Source of the DNA: Flectonema sp. DT1601
Lineage: Eukaryota > Euglenozoa > Diplonemea > Diplonemida > Diplonemidae
NCBI GenBank assembly: GCA_964019425.1
Contig: OZ025786.1
Span: 1,638,945-1,702,944 of the forward strand
DNA length: 64,000 nucleotides
Direction of reading: 5' to 3'
Shown here in pieces: positions 50,713 to 60,855 of this stretch. Position 1 is the stretch's first letter. Each line of letters begins with the position of its first letter. The notes below the pieces were generated by a model, which made no database searches, had not been told where the DNA came from, and saw only the letters and a list, made by a program, of their open reading frames with translations. A program made the translations under genes and the position numbers.

Positions 50713-53700
50713 ATGGCCGACAGCAGTGTCGGAAAGGGTTCTTCTGTCCGACTTCAGAAGCTAAAGAGATTTTCCGAATACAACGGAGAGATTGTTAAAG
50801 TAGTACAACACGAGAATGATAAGAAGACACTTTGTAGGGTGAGCAGTGGAGCAGTAATTTCTGTAAACAAATGGCAGTGTCAGCCTGTTGACACTCCAAA
50901 GGGATCTTTTAGTGGAGACATGTCAACTTTTAGAGAGACTATTTCTGTAATCGGGTCATCTGAGAACATCGTACTGGAGGACAACAGAAAACTTGCAGTT
51001 CAGAGCGGGAGATCTCTTCAATATATTGATGACCTGTCGTGGGTTTTAAAATCTCGTGAAATCATTAAAATAGCCGGCAAGAACAAAGCAATTCGTCACA
51101 TCGAAGGGAATGCACCGACTATGGCAAAGTTTCGTGCCATGGTGATGGTTGCTGGACTTCCATTTAATTTAACGGAATTACTAATTGGAAGTCATCGATT
51201 GGTATTTGATGAGGCAACTCAGAGATTGATGTGTGAAAAACAATTAATTTCTTTTATTAAAATGTCTCATCAACAACGACAACTTCATTTGATGGATGAA
51301 AAGGGAGATTTGATAAATACGATTCCTCTTCCTATTGAAGATGTCAACGCTATTTTACTCGATCTCGACTCTCTTTGTAAGAAGGCTGGAGTGTCGCATA
51401 ATATTGAGTTTGTAGACAGAGTGATTCTCAATGATGCGCAATCAATAATTTTAAAAGGTGATCATTTATACCTTCAGGATGCAAGGAAGCCATCAGAACT
51501 CTCACAACTCACGCAGTTCAATGTCGATGATCAAAAGAAGACTGTTGATGGCGGTAATGGCGTCAGATTCGATCTCCCTTTAGTGAACGTACACGATGCT
51601 CTAACAGACTTTAATATGCTCTGTTTGACTGTTGGGATTACTCCAAACTTTTCACTGCCTCCCGTACCTCGAGAGACACCTCCAAAAACAAAATCAGAAG
51701 CAGAATCTCAAATGTCACAAAGTGAAGGTGCGCAATTAACTAAAAAGGAATCTTCTTCTTCTTCTTCTTCTTCTTCAAATGAACCAAATCGAGAAGAACC
51801 TGTTAAGTTAGTTCAAAGAGAGTCTGTCCCATCATCTGTACCTCGTTATGAAGACCGAGAACCTTATTATTACTCTGATCTACATCAAGTACTAGATACT
51901 TCAACTGCTGTATCTTCTCGTAGAAGCAGTCTGTCACGTGAGAACAGAAAGTCTCATAAATCAAAAAAGAGTTCTCAGGTGGCAACAGAGCCCCTCAGTC
52001 AGAAGTCTCACGATAAAAAGAGCCAACGCAAGAAAAAAGATAACGAGGGTTACTACTACCAGGATAGTGTTGTTCAGTCTTCGGGTGCTTCGGCATTTAT
52101 TCCCATAGATGAAACTAAGAAAGAAAAAAAGAAAGATAAAAGAACACCAGTAGTTGGCAACACTGCACCACCTTCACTGGGTAAGGCTAATGTGTCACAT
52201 CAAAGTCTTTACTCTCCGTCTTCATCTGGGATTTCAGTACCTGTTTTGGGAGGTCCTGGTAGAGGTTCGCAGTTTGACAGTAAGACGAGACCAACTACAC
52301 TGACAGATATTGGGTTTACAGTTAATGAATCTTTAGTAATCACATCTGTGGCTCCAGGTTCTAAAGCAAGTCAGGGAGGAATGCCTCCTGGATTGAAGAT
52401 CATGTCCGTCGCTGGTAAGAATGTAAACACTCCTGAAGAGTTAACTGAAGCAATTAAATCTCGTAGTGGAGAGAGAGATCTGATGATTTTGGGTGAAGAA
52501 GGTTTTGAATACGAAAGAAATGTTAGCAGGCGGACCTCAGCGAGCAGCACAATATCAAAGCAATTTGCTATTCCTTCGAATCCTTCAAAAGTTAAGTCGG
52601 TTGGGAGGAAGTCAAAAGGAAGCCGGTCCAGCAGTTCGGATTCATCAGAAAAAATTAAAACAAAATATTCATCAGATCTTTATGGACGTCTGAGCCCTCC
52701 ACCACCTGACACAATTTCTTCAGCTTTCGGAAAACATCATCCGACACCCGTCTCGAGTGTGGTTGGAGGGAGAAAAGAGAGTTCGTCATCTGAATCATCA
52801 GAAAGTGGAACCTACACACCTCCTTTTATAAGTACGAGTAATGTTCCTCCGAGTGTAATCACAAGCTTAATTAGTTCAAAGAAGAGCAGCAAGAAAGCAC
52901 CTGCCCTTCCCACAGAACCTACTTCTATGAAAACAACACCTCATCCTTCTGTTATGACATCACACGCGAGTCGTTCTTCAGCAGTCGTACGGAAGGCGGA
53001 TCCGAGTTCTCCTTCTTCTTCAGTTTCCAGTTCTGATTTCAAACAGAAATCAACACTTAAGAAGAAACGAATCCCTTCCTCGACTACTGCGAGATCTCAT
53101 AAAGAACCAAATAGAAATGGTTACGAAGGACTGCCGTCTCATAATGTAACTCCGCTCTGCTCTTCAATTGATGTTCGAAGTGTTAATAAAAAGAGTTCAT
53201 CAAATAGTAGTTCTGATAATTCAAAGTCAGAAATGAAGAACGTTAAGAATACTTCGTATTCAACACGTCTTTATAGATCTGGTACACCAGCAGCAGTTGG
53301 AGGTTCTGATGTCAAAAGTACTTCGACAATTAAAAAAGACGACAAGAAAAGAAAGAAGAAGAATCTTGGAATCACTGTTGATAACAACATGATCGTTACT
53401 TTTATAGAATCTGGTTCTCTAGCAGAAGAGGCTGGAGTACAAACAGGTTGGTTAGTTGTCTTAGTCGGAGGGATTGAAGTCTCATCAGAGGAGGATATTA
53501 AAAACGCATTTAATAAATGGTATGAAACTTCACGAAAGAATCTCGAGATACAATGTTGCAGACCAGAAGACAGCGTCAGCAGCAGCAGTTCTTCCTCTTC
53601 TTCTTCTTCTTCGTCTTCTTCTTCAGAAGAAGTTGTTAGGAAACCAAAAAAAACTGAAAAGAAACCATTCGGTATCACAGTAGACTCGAATATGATAATT

Positions 53701-54867
53701 ACACAAATATCTCAGAATTCACGAGCTGAAAAGTCCGGACTTCACCCAGGACTACAAGTGATATCCGTGAGAGATGTTGTTGTTGGTACGCCTGATGAAT
53801 TACATGCTGCCCTCTCGTTAAGGACATCTGAGCCATTGAATGTGAATGTTCGTCAGATTCAGAAAAATAGGAAATCTCTGTCGACAACAACTTCTCGCGA
53901 AACGCAACTTGAACAACAACTGCAAGCTGCTCGCGACGAGGCCCGTCACTGGAAGTCACTCGCCACTAACAACAGCGGAGTGGAAGTTCATTCAAATGAT
54001 TTCATTATTTCTGTAAAATATAACTCCCTTCCGACTGCAACCTTTCGATTTGATTCCTCTGCGATAATAAATAACTCCGTCCTGCTTCATGAATTGACTA
54101 CTAGACTCCCACCTTCAGTGTTCCCGAACAGTAGTTCTCCTGCCCCTGTGTTGGTACTTTCAAGTACCGAAAAGGATTGTAAAGTAGTTGGTATCTACAT
54201 CATTACTAGTGAGGTTTGGAATAATGCACCAGTGTGGGAGTGTCCGGCTCCATCATCTTCTGACCAGGCGTACTTGTTTTTAAATGACAGCAAGAAATGG
54301 GTCATTTCCACAAAAAGAGAACACATGGAACGAAGCACTGGTTGGGTTAAATCACGTCGACCTCAAGACGGTGATCACATGATGCCGAGTGATGTGTCTT
54401 CTTGGGTATCGAATGATGGAATCTCTTGGAAGGTTGACTCCTCTCTGAGATGTTTTATACTTCCACTTATTTATATCTTTAGCAATTCAAAGAATGACTG
54501 GGTAGCTCTAACGACTCCTGAACAGTTAACAAACGGTTCACGTTTACTTGTTGGGAATCCTCAACTTAATAATTTCCAATCAAATAGTCAACTAGTTAGT
54601 ATGCCTTCTTCGGATGCTTTACCGAGACGTGCTGGTCCTGCTCCATTTGTGTCTCCACCGCCTCCTTCTGTGTCAGCAGTTGGGGTTCCGCGTGCAACAA
54701 GATCATCGGCCGTCAATGATTTCGGTACTCCGATAGTAGCAATTCATCCTCCTGATATTCGTCCTCCAGATGTCCCTGAGTGGCCATCAGATTCATTAAA
54801 CTCGAGAGGTATTCAGAATAGAGTTATTAGTCCTCCCAGACCTCGACCTACTGCAATATCTTCATAG
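50713..54867 (+). CDS. large scaffold protein with SH3-like start and three PDZ-like domains (1,384 aa)
   Basis: Residues about 7-60 form a small SH3/KOW-like barrel (SSVRLQKLKRFSEYNGEIVKV...), also found at the start of the next gene. About 75-310 is an unrecognised folded region. Then come Ser-rich, low-complexity linkers and three PDZ-like domains: about 527-594 (IGFTVNESLVITSV), 884-950 (LGITVDNNMIVTFI) and 984-1052 (FGITVDSNMIITQI), each with a PG/TG-LxVxSV-like second half. A short coiled coil near 1065-1085 and a Trp-rich region (about 1160-1250) follow; the C terminus is Pro-rich. A cytoplasmic scaffold is likely. Runs of serine codons (51753-51776, 53577-53622) are simple repeats inside the frame. 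Confidence 0.8.
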   Translation: MADSSVGKGSSVRLQKLKRFSEYNGEIVKVVQHENDKKTLCRVSSGAVISVNKWQCQPVDTPKGSFSGDMSTFRETISVIGSSENIVLEDNRKLAVQSGRSLQYIDDLSWVLKSREIIKIAGKNKAIRHIEGNAPTMAKFRAMVMVAGLPFNLTELLIGSHRLVFDEATQRLMCEKQLISFIKMSHQQRQLHLMDEKGDLINTIPLPIEDVNAILLDLDSLCKKAGVSHNIEFVDRVILNDAQSIILKGDHLYLQDARKPSELSQLTQFNVDDQKKTVDGGNGVRFDLPLVNVHDALTDFNMLCLTVGITPNFSLPPVPRETPPKTKSEAESQMSQSEGAQLTKKESSSSSSSSSNEPNREEPVKLVQRESVPSSVPRYEDREPYYYSDLHQVLDTSTAVSSRRSSLSRENRKSHKSKKSSQVATEPLSQKSHDKKSQRKKKDNEGYYYQDSVVQSSGASAFIPIDETKKEKKKDKRTPVVGNTAPPSLGKANVSHQSLYSPSSSGISVPVLGGPGRGSQFDSKTRPTTLTDIGFTVNESLVITSVAPGSKASQGGMPPGLKIMSVAGKNVNTPEELTEAIKSRSGERDLMILGEEGFEYERNVSRRTSASSTISKQFAIPSNPSKVKSVGRKSKGSRSSSSDSSEKIKTKYSSDLYGRLSPPPPDTISSAFGKHHPTPVSSVVGGRKESSSSESSESGTYTPPFISTSNVPPSVITSLISSKKSSKKAPALPTEPTSMKTTPHPSVMTSHASRSSAVVRKADPSSPSSSVSSSDFKQKSTLKKKRIPSSTTARSHKEPNRNGYEGLPSHNVTPLCSSIDVRSVNKKSSSNSSSDNSKSEMKNVKNTSYSTRLYRSGTPAAVGGSDVKSTSTIKKDDKKRKKKNLGITVDNNMIVTFIESGSLAEEAGVQTGWLVVLVGGIEVSSEEDIKNAFNKWYETSRKNLEIQCCRPEDSVSSSSSSSSSSSSSSSSEEVVRKPKKTEKKPFGITVDSNMIITQISQNSRAEKSGLHPGLQVISVRDVVVGTPDELHAALSLRTSEPLNVNVRQIQKNRKSLSTTTSRETQLEQQLQAARDEARHWKSLATNNSGVEVHSNDFIISVKYNSLPTATFRFDSSAIINNSVLLHELTTRLPPSVFPNSSSPAPVLVLSSTEKDCKVVGIYIITSEVWNNAPVWECPAPSSSDQAYLFLNDSKKWVISTKREHMERSTGWVKSRRPQDGDHMMPSDVSSWVSNDGISWKVDSSLRCFILPLIYIFSNSKNDWVALTTPEQLTNGSRLLVGNPQLNNFQSNSQLVSMPSSDALPRRAGPAPFVSPPPPSVSAVGVPRATRSSAVNDFGTPIVAIHPPDIRPPDVPEWPSDSLNSRGIQNRVISPPRPRPTAISS

Positions 54868-55370
54868 AGTCTTTTGTATTAAATTATCTCCTTAACTTGT
54901 GATCATTTTTATTGTTACCGAACGTATCGATCGTTAGCTCGCTAACTTTTCGAAAATCTATTTTATTTGTATTTCATTTTTTCTATATTTTTATATTTTG
55001 AGGACTCAGCTAACGCATGTCCTGAGTGTTTTCATGTAGTGTCATTTTGCGGATGAAGATCGCTTTGAGATGCATTTGACATTATATTACTTGCTCTTCG
55101 TTTTTTTTTTTTTTTTTGGTTTACAGCGGACGGGGAATTCCTGATAGCTGTCTGATTTGTAGTGATAGAATCCTAGATAGAAAAACTAATATTATATTCG
55201 AACTTAACGAGAATCTCTGTCTTGTATCCCTTCCCTCTCATCCCCTGCTGTTGTCGAGTTCGATGATATCTTTTGGAATAAAAAATATTTTACTAATAAA
55301 TTATAAAAAAACGGTACTTTTCGATGCTTTGATTACACATATCACAACAGCATCTCCACACACATGTATT
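54868..55370. other. intergenic / 5' leader of the next gene
   Basis: A strong pyrimidine tract, T17-GGTTTACAG, ends at 55126, and a weaker AG (ATCACAACAG) ends at 55350. The frame is open from 55116 but its earlier part (poor composition, no ATG for 48 codons) looks like leader, so I place the start at 55371. Confidence 0.5.
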
Positions 55371-57332
55371 ATGTCCAACCTCCAACCCGGTACCAGTGTT
55401 AGACTTGTTGGGTTGCAAGCCCTCGCTAGGTTTAATGGAAAGGTTGGAAGGATTACAGAGATCTGTGGAGATGGAAAAGTAAAAGTTGAATTGTCAGAAG
55501 GAGGACTAGTGAAGGTAAATAAACGAAATTGTGATGAAGAAGATGACGCAACGAGTCTGACATTGTCACCGAGTTTGTTTAATTCAGTATCACCGAAATC
55601 TAGGACAGCGTACAGCAGTAGAGGGAGGTCGAACTCCCCGCAGTCGGTTGTATTTGATTCTTTAAAACCTCCTTCAATGCCACCACCACTCCCATCAAAT
55701 GATGACTTCAAGGACTTCAGTCGAATACTCGGTGACTTTACTTCAAGAGAGAAAGCTTACTCTGAACAACTTAATACAATAACTGAGCAAAGTGATCAAC
55801 GCTTCCGAGACGCGCAAGCTGCAGCTCAACGAGAACTCGATTCGTTGCGAAGTGAAAACTCCGAACTTATTTTACAAATCGAAAAACTTAATTCGCGCAT
55901 TCGAAAATACGAATCGGACTCAGCGATCCAATCAAAAGCAGACCTTCAGCAGCAAGTAGAAGAACAGCTTAGTAAGAAAAGGGAACAAATAATTCAAAAA
56001 GAACGAGAGCGGTGCGAGGAGGAATTCGATCACAAACTCAAGATTGCTGTTCAAAACGAACGCATGAAACTTGAGGCGCTAAAACGTGATGAGTGGACGG
56101 GTTTGCAGGAAAGTTTTGACAGGCAGCTAAAGACGCTCGAGGAATCTCTCAAAAGGAGGATGAACGATGAACGGAATTCTCTTCTCGAACAACACAAAAC
56201 TGAAGCTCGTCAACTGAGACAGCAACACGAGGAGGAGTCCCACAGCAAGATGGACAGTTTGAGACTACAATTCGAAGACCTACTCCGCAAGAAAACAGAA
56301 AACCTTGACACCCGGCAAGTTAAACTTCAACAGCAACACGCTCAGGAACTTCAGCAAGCACACGACAAGTTTCAAAGTGAGAAGCACGGCTTATCAGAAA
56401 AAACTGCAATGAGAGAGAACGACATGCGACTGGAAATCCAACAGGAAGCTTCCCAGTTAGTAAAAAGAATTGCAGACATGGAAAAGCAGCTCGGCCTCCA
56501 ACAGGCTGAGTTTGACGAAGCAGAAGCCAACTGGAAATACCGAATGAAGGAAATTAAAACCATGCACTCACAAGAACTCAACAAACAATCTTTATGTAAT
56601 GACATGCTGCAGAAGGACCTCACTGAGTCGAGAAGTGAAAATGCGTCATTGCGAATTAGAATCCAGAGTCTTGAAACAGAAAGAAGTACCCCCCCGACGT
56701 CATCATCACAACAACCAACTCTGAACAAGATGAAAAACATCGATCACTTCGCTTCAGTAAGACAAGACTTGGAGCTCTCATTTACTGATGAGTACAAACG
56801 CAAAACACGAGAACTGGAAGCCTCACACTCGACGTCGGTAGCTGCGCTTCGTAACGAGTGCAGCGTCAAGTTGTCAGCTGCAAACGGACAAGTGGATTCG
56901 CTGCAATCGGAAATTCAAAAACTGCGTCACAACTTAAATGTCGTTCGCGGCTCACCTGCAGCAAGTCGCGTCCCCAAATCGAGTGGTATTGTATCGCTGT
57001 TGGGAACTTCTCCTCCCAGATCTCCTAAAATGAGACCACAGCTTGCAATACCTCCTCCCACTCCTCCATCAGCTGTTAAGTCTCAGTCAGCTGTTGTGGT
57101 GTTTTCTTCATTTAATTTTAAGGGTCAGTCTCACACACTACCTGAAGGCGGATATAATATTTCGGATTTTTCAATCGGTAAAATCGCGTCTTTAAAAATA
57201 TCACCCGGCGGAATGGTCGTATTACACGAACATGAGAATGGTGAGGGAGCTGTTCGTAAGTTGGGCGCCGATTGCGCACTTGTTTCTGACTTCAATGAAA
57301 AAGGTTCCTCAATTACTGTAATGTTTGAATAA
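55371..57332 (+). CDS. SH3-like, coiled-coil, beta/gamma-crystallin-like protein (653 aa)
   Basis: Starting at the ATG of MSNLQPGTSVRLVG, residues 7-55 form the same small barrel as in the preceding gene (VRL...NGKVGRI...VKVELSEGGLVKVNKRN). About 110-540 is a long coiled coil rich in Glu, Gln, Arg and Leu. The last 80 residues read as a beta/gamma-crystallin domain: VVVFSSFNFKGQSHTLPEG, a YNISDFSIGKIASLKI strand pair, then VVLHEHENGEG and a final SSITVMFE. In other proteins such domains bind calcium or serve structure. This start matches the paralogous domain start of the upstream gene, which decided between the in-frame ATGs. A cytoskeletal or membrane-linking role is inferred. Confidence 0.75.
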   Translation: MSNLQPGTSVRLVGLQALARFNGKVGRITEICGDGKVKVELSEGGLVKVNKRNCDEEDDATSLTLSPSLFNSVSPKSRTAYSSRGRSNSPQSVVFDSLKPPSMPPPLPSNDDFKDFSRILGDFTSREKAYSEQLNTITEQSDQRFRDAQAAAQRELDSLRSENSELILQIEKLNSRIRKYESDSAIQSKADLQQQVEEQLSKKREQIIQKERERCEEEFDHKLKIAVQNERMKLEALKRDEWTGLQESFDRQLKTLEESLKRRMNDERNSLLEQHKTEARQLRQQHEEESHSKMDSLRLQFEDLLRKKTENLDTRQVKLQQQHAQELQQAHDKFQSEKHGLSEKTAMRENDMRLEIQQEASQLVKRIADMEKQLGLQQAEFDEAEANWKYRMKEIKTMHSQELNKQSLCNDMLQKDLTESRSENASLRIRIQSLETERSTPPTSSSQQPTLNKMKNIDHFASVRQDLELSFTDEYKRKTRELEASHSTSVAALRNECSVKLSAANGQVDSLQSEIQKLRHNLNVVRGSPAASRVPKSSGIVSLLGTSPPRSPKMRPQLAIPPPTPPSAVKSQSAVVVFSSFNFKGQSHTLPEGGYNISDFSIGKIASLKISPGGMVVLHEHENGEGAVRKLGADCALVSDFNEKGSSITVMFE

Positions 57333-57741
57333 CTATTCTTAACGACTAGTGAGGCTAAACTACATATTACGGGTGATGATCTTTTCCCTGATGAGCATGA
57401 GGCAATAAGTAGGATACTGATTTTATTATCTGATCTCCAACAGCTGAGTTGCAATTAATCTGCTTTCGGGTTATCGTTCTGTTGAGTGCTTACTTGATAT
57501 TTGTTTTGTTGTATTTTAGATTTTATCGCTTAGAAAGATCCTTCAGGGATCTGAATCTCTTGTACTTACTTCTGTTGTATAATTACATTTGGTGTGTATT
57601 ACGTAGTGAAGACATTAGTCACAACAGTTAGCTATTCTTTCTAACAGGATACGATGTCGCTCTAGCTGGTGACCTGTTGGTTAGTAAAACAAAATCACAT
57701 TCTCTGCAGTTTTTCTCGAATGAAACTTCCCTTCAAGGGAC
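57333..57741. other. intergenic
   Basis: No gene seen; the 60-aa frame at 57449 is not credible. Pyrimidine tracts ending CTGCAG (near 57709) and CTTCAAG (57737) precede the next ATG. Confidence 0.4.
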
Positions 57742-58506
57742 ATGGCTACCGATGCTTTACGTGACATCACAGCCGGTGCTGTTGGAGGTGCAGCTGGAAT
57801 CATTGTAGGAAATCCTTTTGATGTGGTGAAGACACGAGCGCAGATGTCAGGAACTCCCCCACTTCAGGAAATGCTTTCCGTTTTACGAGGAGAAGGCTTC
57901 AAAGGGTTTTGGAAAGGAGTCACCCCTCCAGTTCTCGGAGCAGCAGTTTATCAAGGAACGGTATTCATGTCTTATAAAGTTGCTGGGAGAGCTATGGAAT
58001 CTAATCCAGCTTTCAAAGATCAGAGCACTCGAGTTAAGAATGCGTTGGCTGGATCATTCGCAGGAGCAGTGTGCTCACTCGTAGTGACGCCTATTGACGC
58101 CGTGAAGATCTCTTTACAACTTCAGAGAAAGACGAAACCCTCGTGGGAATTATTGAAAAAGATAAAACCTTATTGTGGATTAACGGCAACATTGATCAGA
58201 GATGTGCCGTCAACTGTTGTTTACTTTGAAGCTAATGAGATATCTCGTGAAGCTGGTTACTCCGTCTTTACTTCGGGTGCAGTTGCTGGTGCCATGTCCT
58301 GGTTGTCTTGTGCACCGTTCGACACCATTAAAACTCGTGTTCAGGGACAGAATTGTTCATTCTTTCACGCCACGAGAGATATTTATTTCATCTTTGGTAT
58401 GCGTGGGTTCTTTCGTGGAGTTGTTCCACTTGTTAGCAGATCAATACCAGTAAATGGAGTTACTTTTTGGGTTTATCATCACCTCCTTGAATTGATGGAA
58501 AGTTAG
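57742..58506 (+). CDS. mitochondrial carrier family protein (SLC25)
   Basis: 254 aa with three carrier repeats. The P-x-[DE]-x-x-[KR] signatures are PFDVVK (from Pro25), PIDAVK (Pro117) and PFDTIK (Pro192). Gly/Ala-rich odd helices (AGAVGGAAGIIVG, AGSFAGAVCSL, SGAVAGAMSWL) precede each. The G-FWKG and RDVPSTVVYFEANE segments place it near the ornithine/carnitine-type carriers (SLC25A15/20/29/45 group, yeast Ort1/Ymc1), but the substrate cannot be fixed by eye. It is shorter than usual (about 290-300 aa), mainly in the loops. Expected in the mitochondrial inner membrane. Confidence 0.92.
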   Translation: MATDALRDITAGAVGGAAGIIVGNPFDVVKTRAQMSGTPPLQEMLSVLRGEGFKGFWKGVTPPVLGAAVYQGTVFMSYKVAGRAMESNPAFKDQSTRVKNALAGSFAGAVCSLVVTPIDAVKISLQLQRKTKPSWELLKKIKPYCGLTATLIRDVPSTVVYFEANEISREAGYSVFTSGAVAGAMSWLSCAPFDTIKTRVQGQNCSFFHATRDIYFIFGMRGFFRGVVPLVSRSIPVNGVTFWVYHHLLELMES

Positions 58507-58622
58507 AAGTCAATTAGTTGACGTGATGTATTTACTCAAAACAATCGTAACGGCGATTAGATTAATGTATTTTGTGTTTGAATTCTCTAATCATCTTTAT
58601 TGTAATCAGTTCAGCAAAAAAG
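58507..58622 (+). promoter_or_regulatory. acceptor-like site before the 620-aa gene
   Basis: AATCATCTTTATTGTAATCAG ends at 58609, 13 nt before the ATG at 58623. The open frame extends up to 58572 but runs through this site, so the earlier codons are not counted as coding. Confidence 0.5.
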
Positions 58623-60482
58623 ATGCTTTCGTTATCGGGACTGCAATTCTCTCTACAGCAGGGTGACCCCGGAGGATGCATAAATACAATAAGCAGCTCT
58701 ACTATTGCGAAGAAAACAACAACTTATTTAAATATGTTGGAAGCAGCAGCAAAGCGAACCAAAGTAGTTGGATGCTTTGTCAGCAAGACGAAAATGTCAG
58801 TGGTCTTTGAGGATAGGACTTGCGCTCAGCTGCGGTACAGCGGACAGAGCTTTACAGATTGTATTGTTTATTCAAATAAAGCATTAGGAAGTGGAAAGAG
58901 TACTTTAACAACGGTACTTTATGATAATTCTAACACTGTTTACAGTTTAGCAACTGATGGTATCCTTAGAAGAAGTGTGCTTGACTTTGCGAATACAAAT
59001 CGTTCGACGCTACAGTCAGCTATAAAGCTACCTGAACAGATTACCTCTTCTCAAGGTCACGGAATCTTATCATCGGAGAGCAGTATAATTGTTCTGGGTA
59101 CCAACCCTCCGGCTATTTGCTTCCTCAGAGCACCAGAACAGCAACCAAGTCAAAAAGCATCGGACAAATCGAGTGATAGAAGCAGTGTAGTAAGTGTACA
59201 AAGAGAATTAATCCTATCAAAGATTGTTGAAGAAATACCTCACGTGATTGGTAAGATTCACGCGTGGTCTTGGGTTGGACAGGACACTATGCAGATCCGA
59301 GTCCTCGCTGATGCCTCGCTAGCAGCTCAGGGAGCAGCAGTAACGATGTTAACAATTTCTACTCGCGATGGGTCATTAGAAGAGAAACATACTTTTCAAG
59401 CCCCGTCAGCTGTCACAGTGTGTGGTGCTAATCGAATGGGAGATGTTTGGTGTTTCTCAACAGAAAGTAATCATTTAGTCGCAAAGAGTTCCTACAGTAG
59501 GACTCCCACAATTAGACAACCAGCATCAATGCAAACCCACTTGGGAGCTCCCAGCTGTGTCAAAGTAACCCAGACTCTGATATTCGTGGGGCTGTGTAGT
59601 AGTTACACACTTATGTTTGATTATGGACTGAATCCTATAACTGTGATATCAGGTCTTCATAGCATTAGTACTTTTGGTGTTAATTTAACAGTTCCAAGTG
59701 TGGCGCTAATTCAAAATTTAGATTCGAGTGTGAAATCACCATTTGACACTTCAGAAACTATCGCAGTATTTGGTACGGTTGGACCTGTGTTAGTTTTATC
59801 ATTAGAGGGAGCACTCACTCATCAAAGTATCTTTGCTCAAATAGCTGTTCAAGAACATAAACTGCAATACCTTCGAGCGATTGGAAATTCAACGATTCTG
59901 AAATCACTAGTCGGTCAATCACTGTGTGACTCCTACTCGCAGGATAACTACTCATTCCCTTTAAAGTTACTCGATGTTATACCTGTTGGGTATGAGGGAG
60001 GGTATTCCCCTATGTTCAAACCTCTGTTTGTTAACTTAATTGATAAAAGAAGTTACTTGCAGGCATACAAACTGGCAGGTCATTTTAACGAGACAGGTTG
60101 GTTTGATATTTTACATCGAGTGCTGAGAGAAACACATTCGGAACTGTCTTCACTTTGTTTATTAAAAGGTTCTTCGACAATGAGAGAAGACGTTTTGACT
60201 TCAGCAGTCATCATGAAATCAACACCTCGAGATGAGTACTCTGAACGAGCAATGAGTGACCTACTCGAACTTTGTGAATCCCCGTCACCACCTCAGCTTG
60301 ACCTTCCAACAATTACAATCTTATCGCGTCTCGTTGCTCTTTATAAGTCTCCAACGGAGTCAATTAATTTGTTGAATAAATTTGTCCAGCAGGCGGCTAA
60401 CGAGGGTCGTGATGACGAAGCTGCGGAATTGAAGGCAATCGTTGAGAAGAATAGTGAACTCTTACCAATGTTTACTGTTTGA
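58623..60482 (+). CDS. unrecognised 620-aa protein (possible propeller plus helical tail)
   Basis: I do not recognise it. The first two thirds alternate short strands and Ser/Thr/Gly-rich turns, including repeated segments that could be propeller blades (VVGCFVSKTKMSVVFE, NTVYSLATDGIL, FVGLCSSYTLMFDYG, VFGTVGPVLVLSLEG). The last 180 residues are helical, with patterns like trafficking-complex subunits (SYLQAYKLAGHFNETGWFD, LLNKFVQQAANEGRDDEAAEL). Beta-propeller plus alpha-solenoid architectures occur in ciliary-transport and vesicle-tether proteins, so that is one possibility. No signal peptide is seen. The start is set by the acceptor-like AG at 58609. Confidence 0.6.
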   Translation: MLSLSGLQFSLQQGDPGGCINTISSSTIAKKTTTYLNMLEAAAKRTKVVGCFVSKTKMSVVFEDRTCAQLRYSGQSFTDCIVYSNKALGSGKSTLTTVLYDNSNTVYSLATDGILRRSVLDFANTNRSTLQSAIKLPEQITSSQGHGILSSESSIIVLGTNPPAICFLRAPEQQPSQKASDKSSDRSSVVSVQRELILSKIVEEIPHVIGKIHAWSWVGQDTMQIRVLADASLAAQGAAVTMLTISTRDGSLEEKHTFQAPSAVTVCGANRMGDVWCFSTESNHLVAKSSYSRTPTIRQPASMQTHLGAPSCVKVTQTLIFVGLCSSYTLMFDYGLNPITVISGLHSISTFGVNLTVPSVALIQNLDSSVKSPFDTSETIAVFGTVGPVLVLSLEGALTHQSIFAQIAVQEHKLQYLRAIGNSTILKSLVGQSLCDSYSQDNYSFPLKLLDVIPVGYEGGYSPMFKPLFVNLIDKRSYLQAYKLAGHFNETGWFDILHRVLRETHSELSSLCLLKGSSTMREDVLTSAVIMKSTPRDEYSERAMSDLLELCESPSPPQLDLPTITILSRLVALYKSPTESINLLNKFVQQAANEGRDDEAAELKAIVEKNSELLPMFTV

Positions 60483-60855
60483 TGTGTTTCTGAACGAATG
60501 GTGTTTTTGCAAACTTACGATTCACATGATCACTGCAATCTTTTGTCATGTCCACCAACTGTGGACTACCAGTTATCTTTTTTTTTTTGTCATAACTCAG
60601 TTCACTGACTAGTGCGTTTCTGCACCCTCAGTAAGTTTTGTTACTTTTCAGCAGTTAGATTCCTTACCTCACTTTTTAGATTATTAAGAGCTCCGATTGT
60701 GTAATAATTAAATTTGAATAATTAGTTCCCCAACTTCAGCTTTTATTTTCAAGACAGGTTCTTATATAAACAATTGAGTCTACCTGAAGATATTAATTTG
60801 TAGTATTCTTATGAATGGTTAACTTCAACACTCTTAACTCAGGCAGACAGTAAAC
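60483..60855. other. intergenic
   Basis: T-run near 60580; no gene. ACTTCAACACTCTTAACTCAG ends at 60842, 13 nt before the ATG. Confidence 0.45.

Noticed and set aside
55116-55370. Longer N terminus for the crystallin-domain protein
   Set aside because: The first codon is TTG inside the acceptor tract, composition is poor, and the start at 55371 aligns with the matching domain start of the upstream gene.
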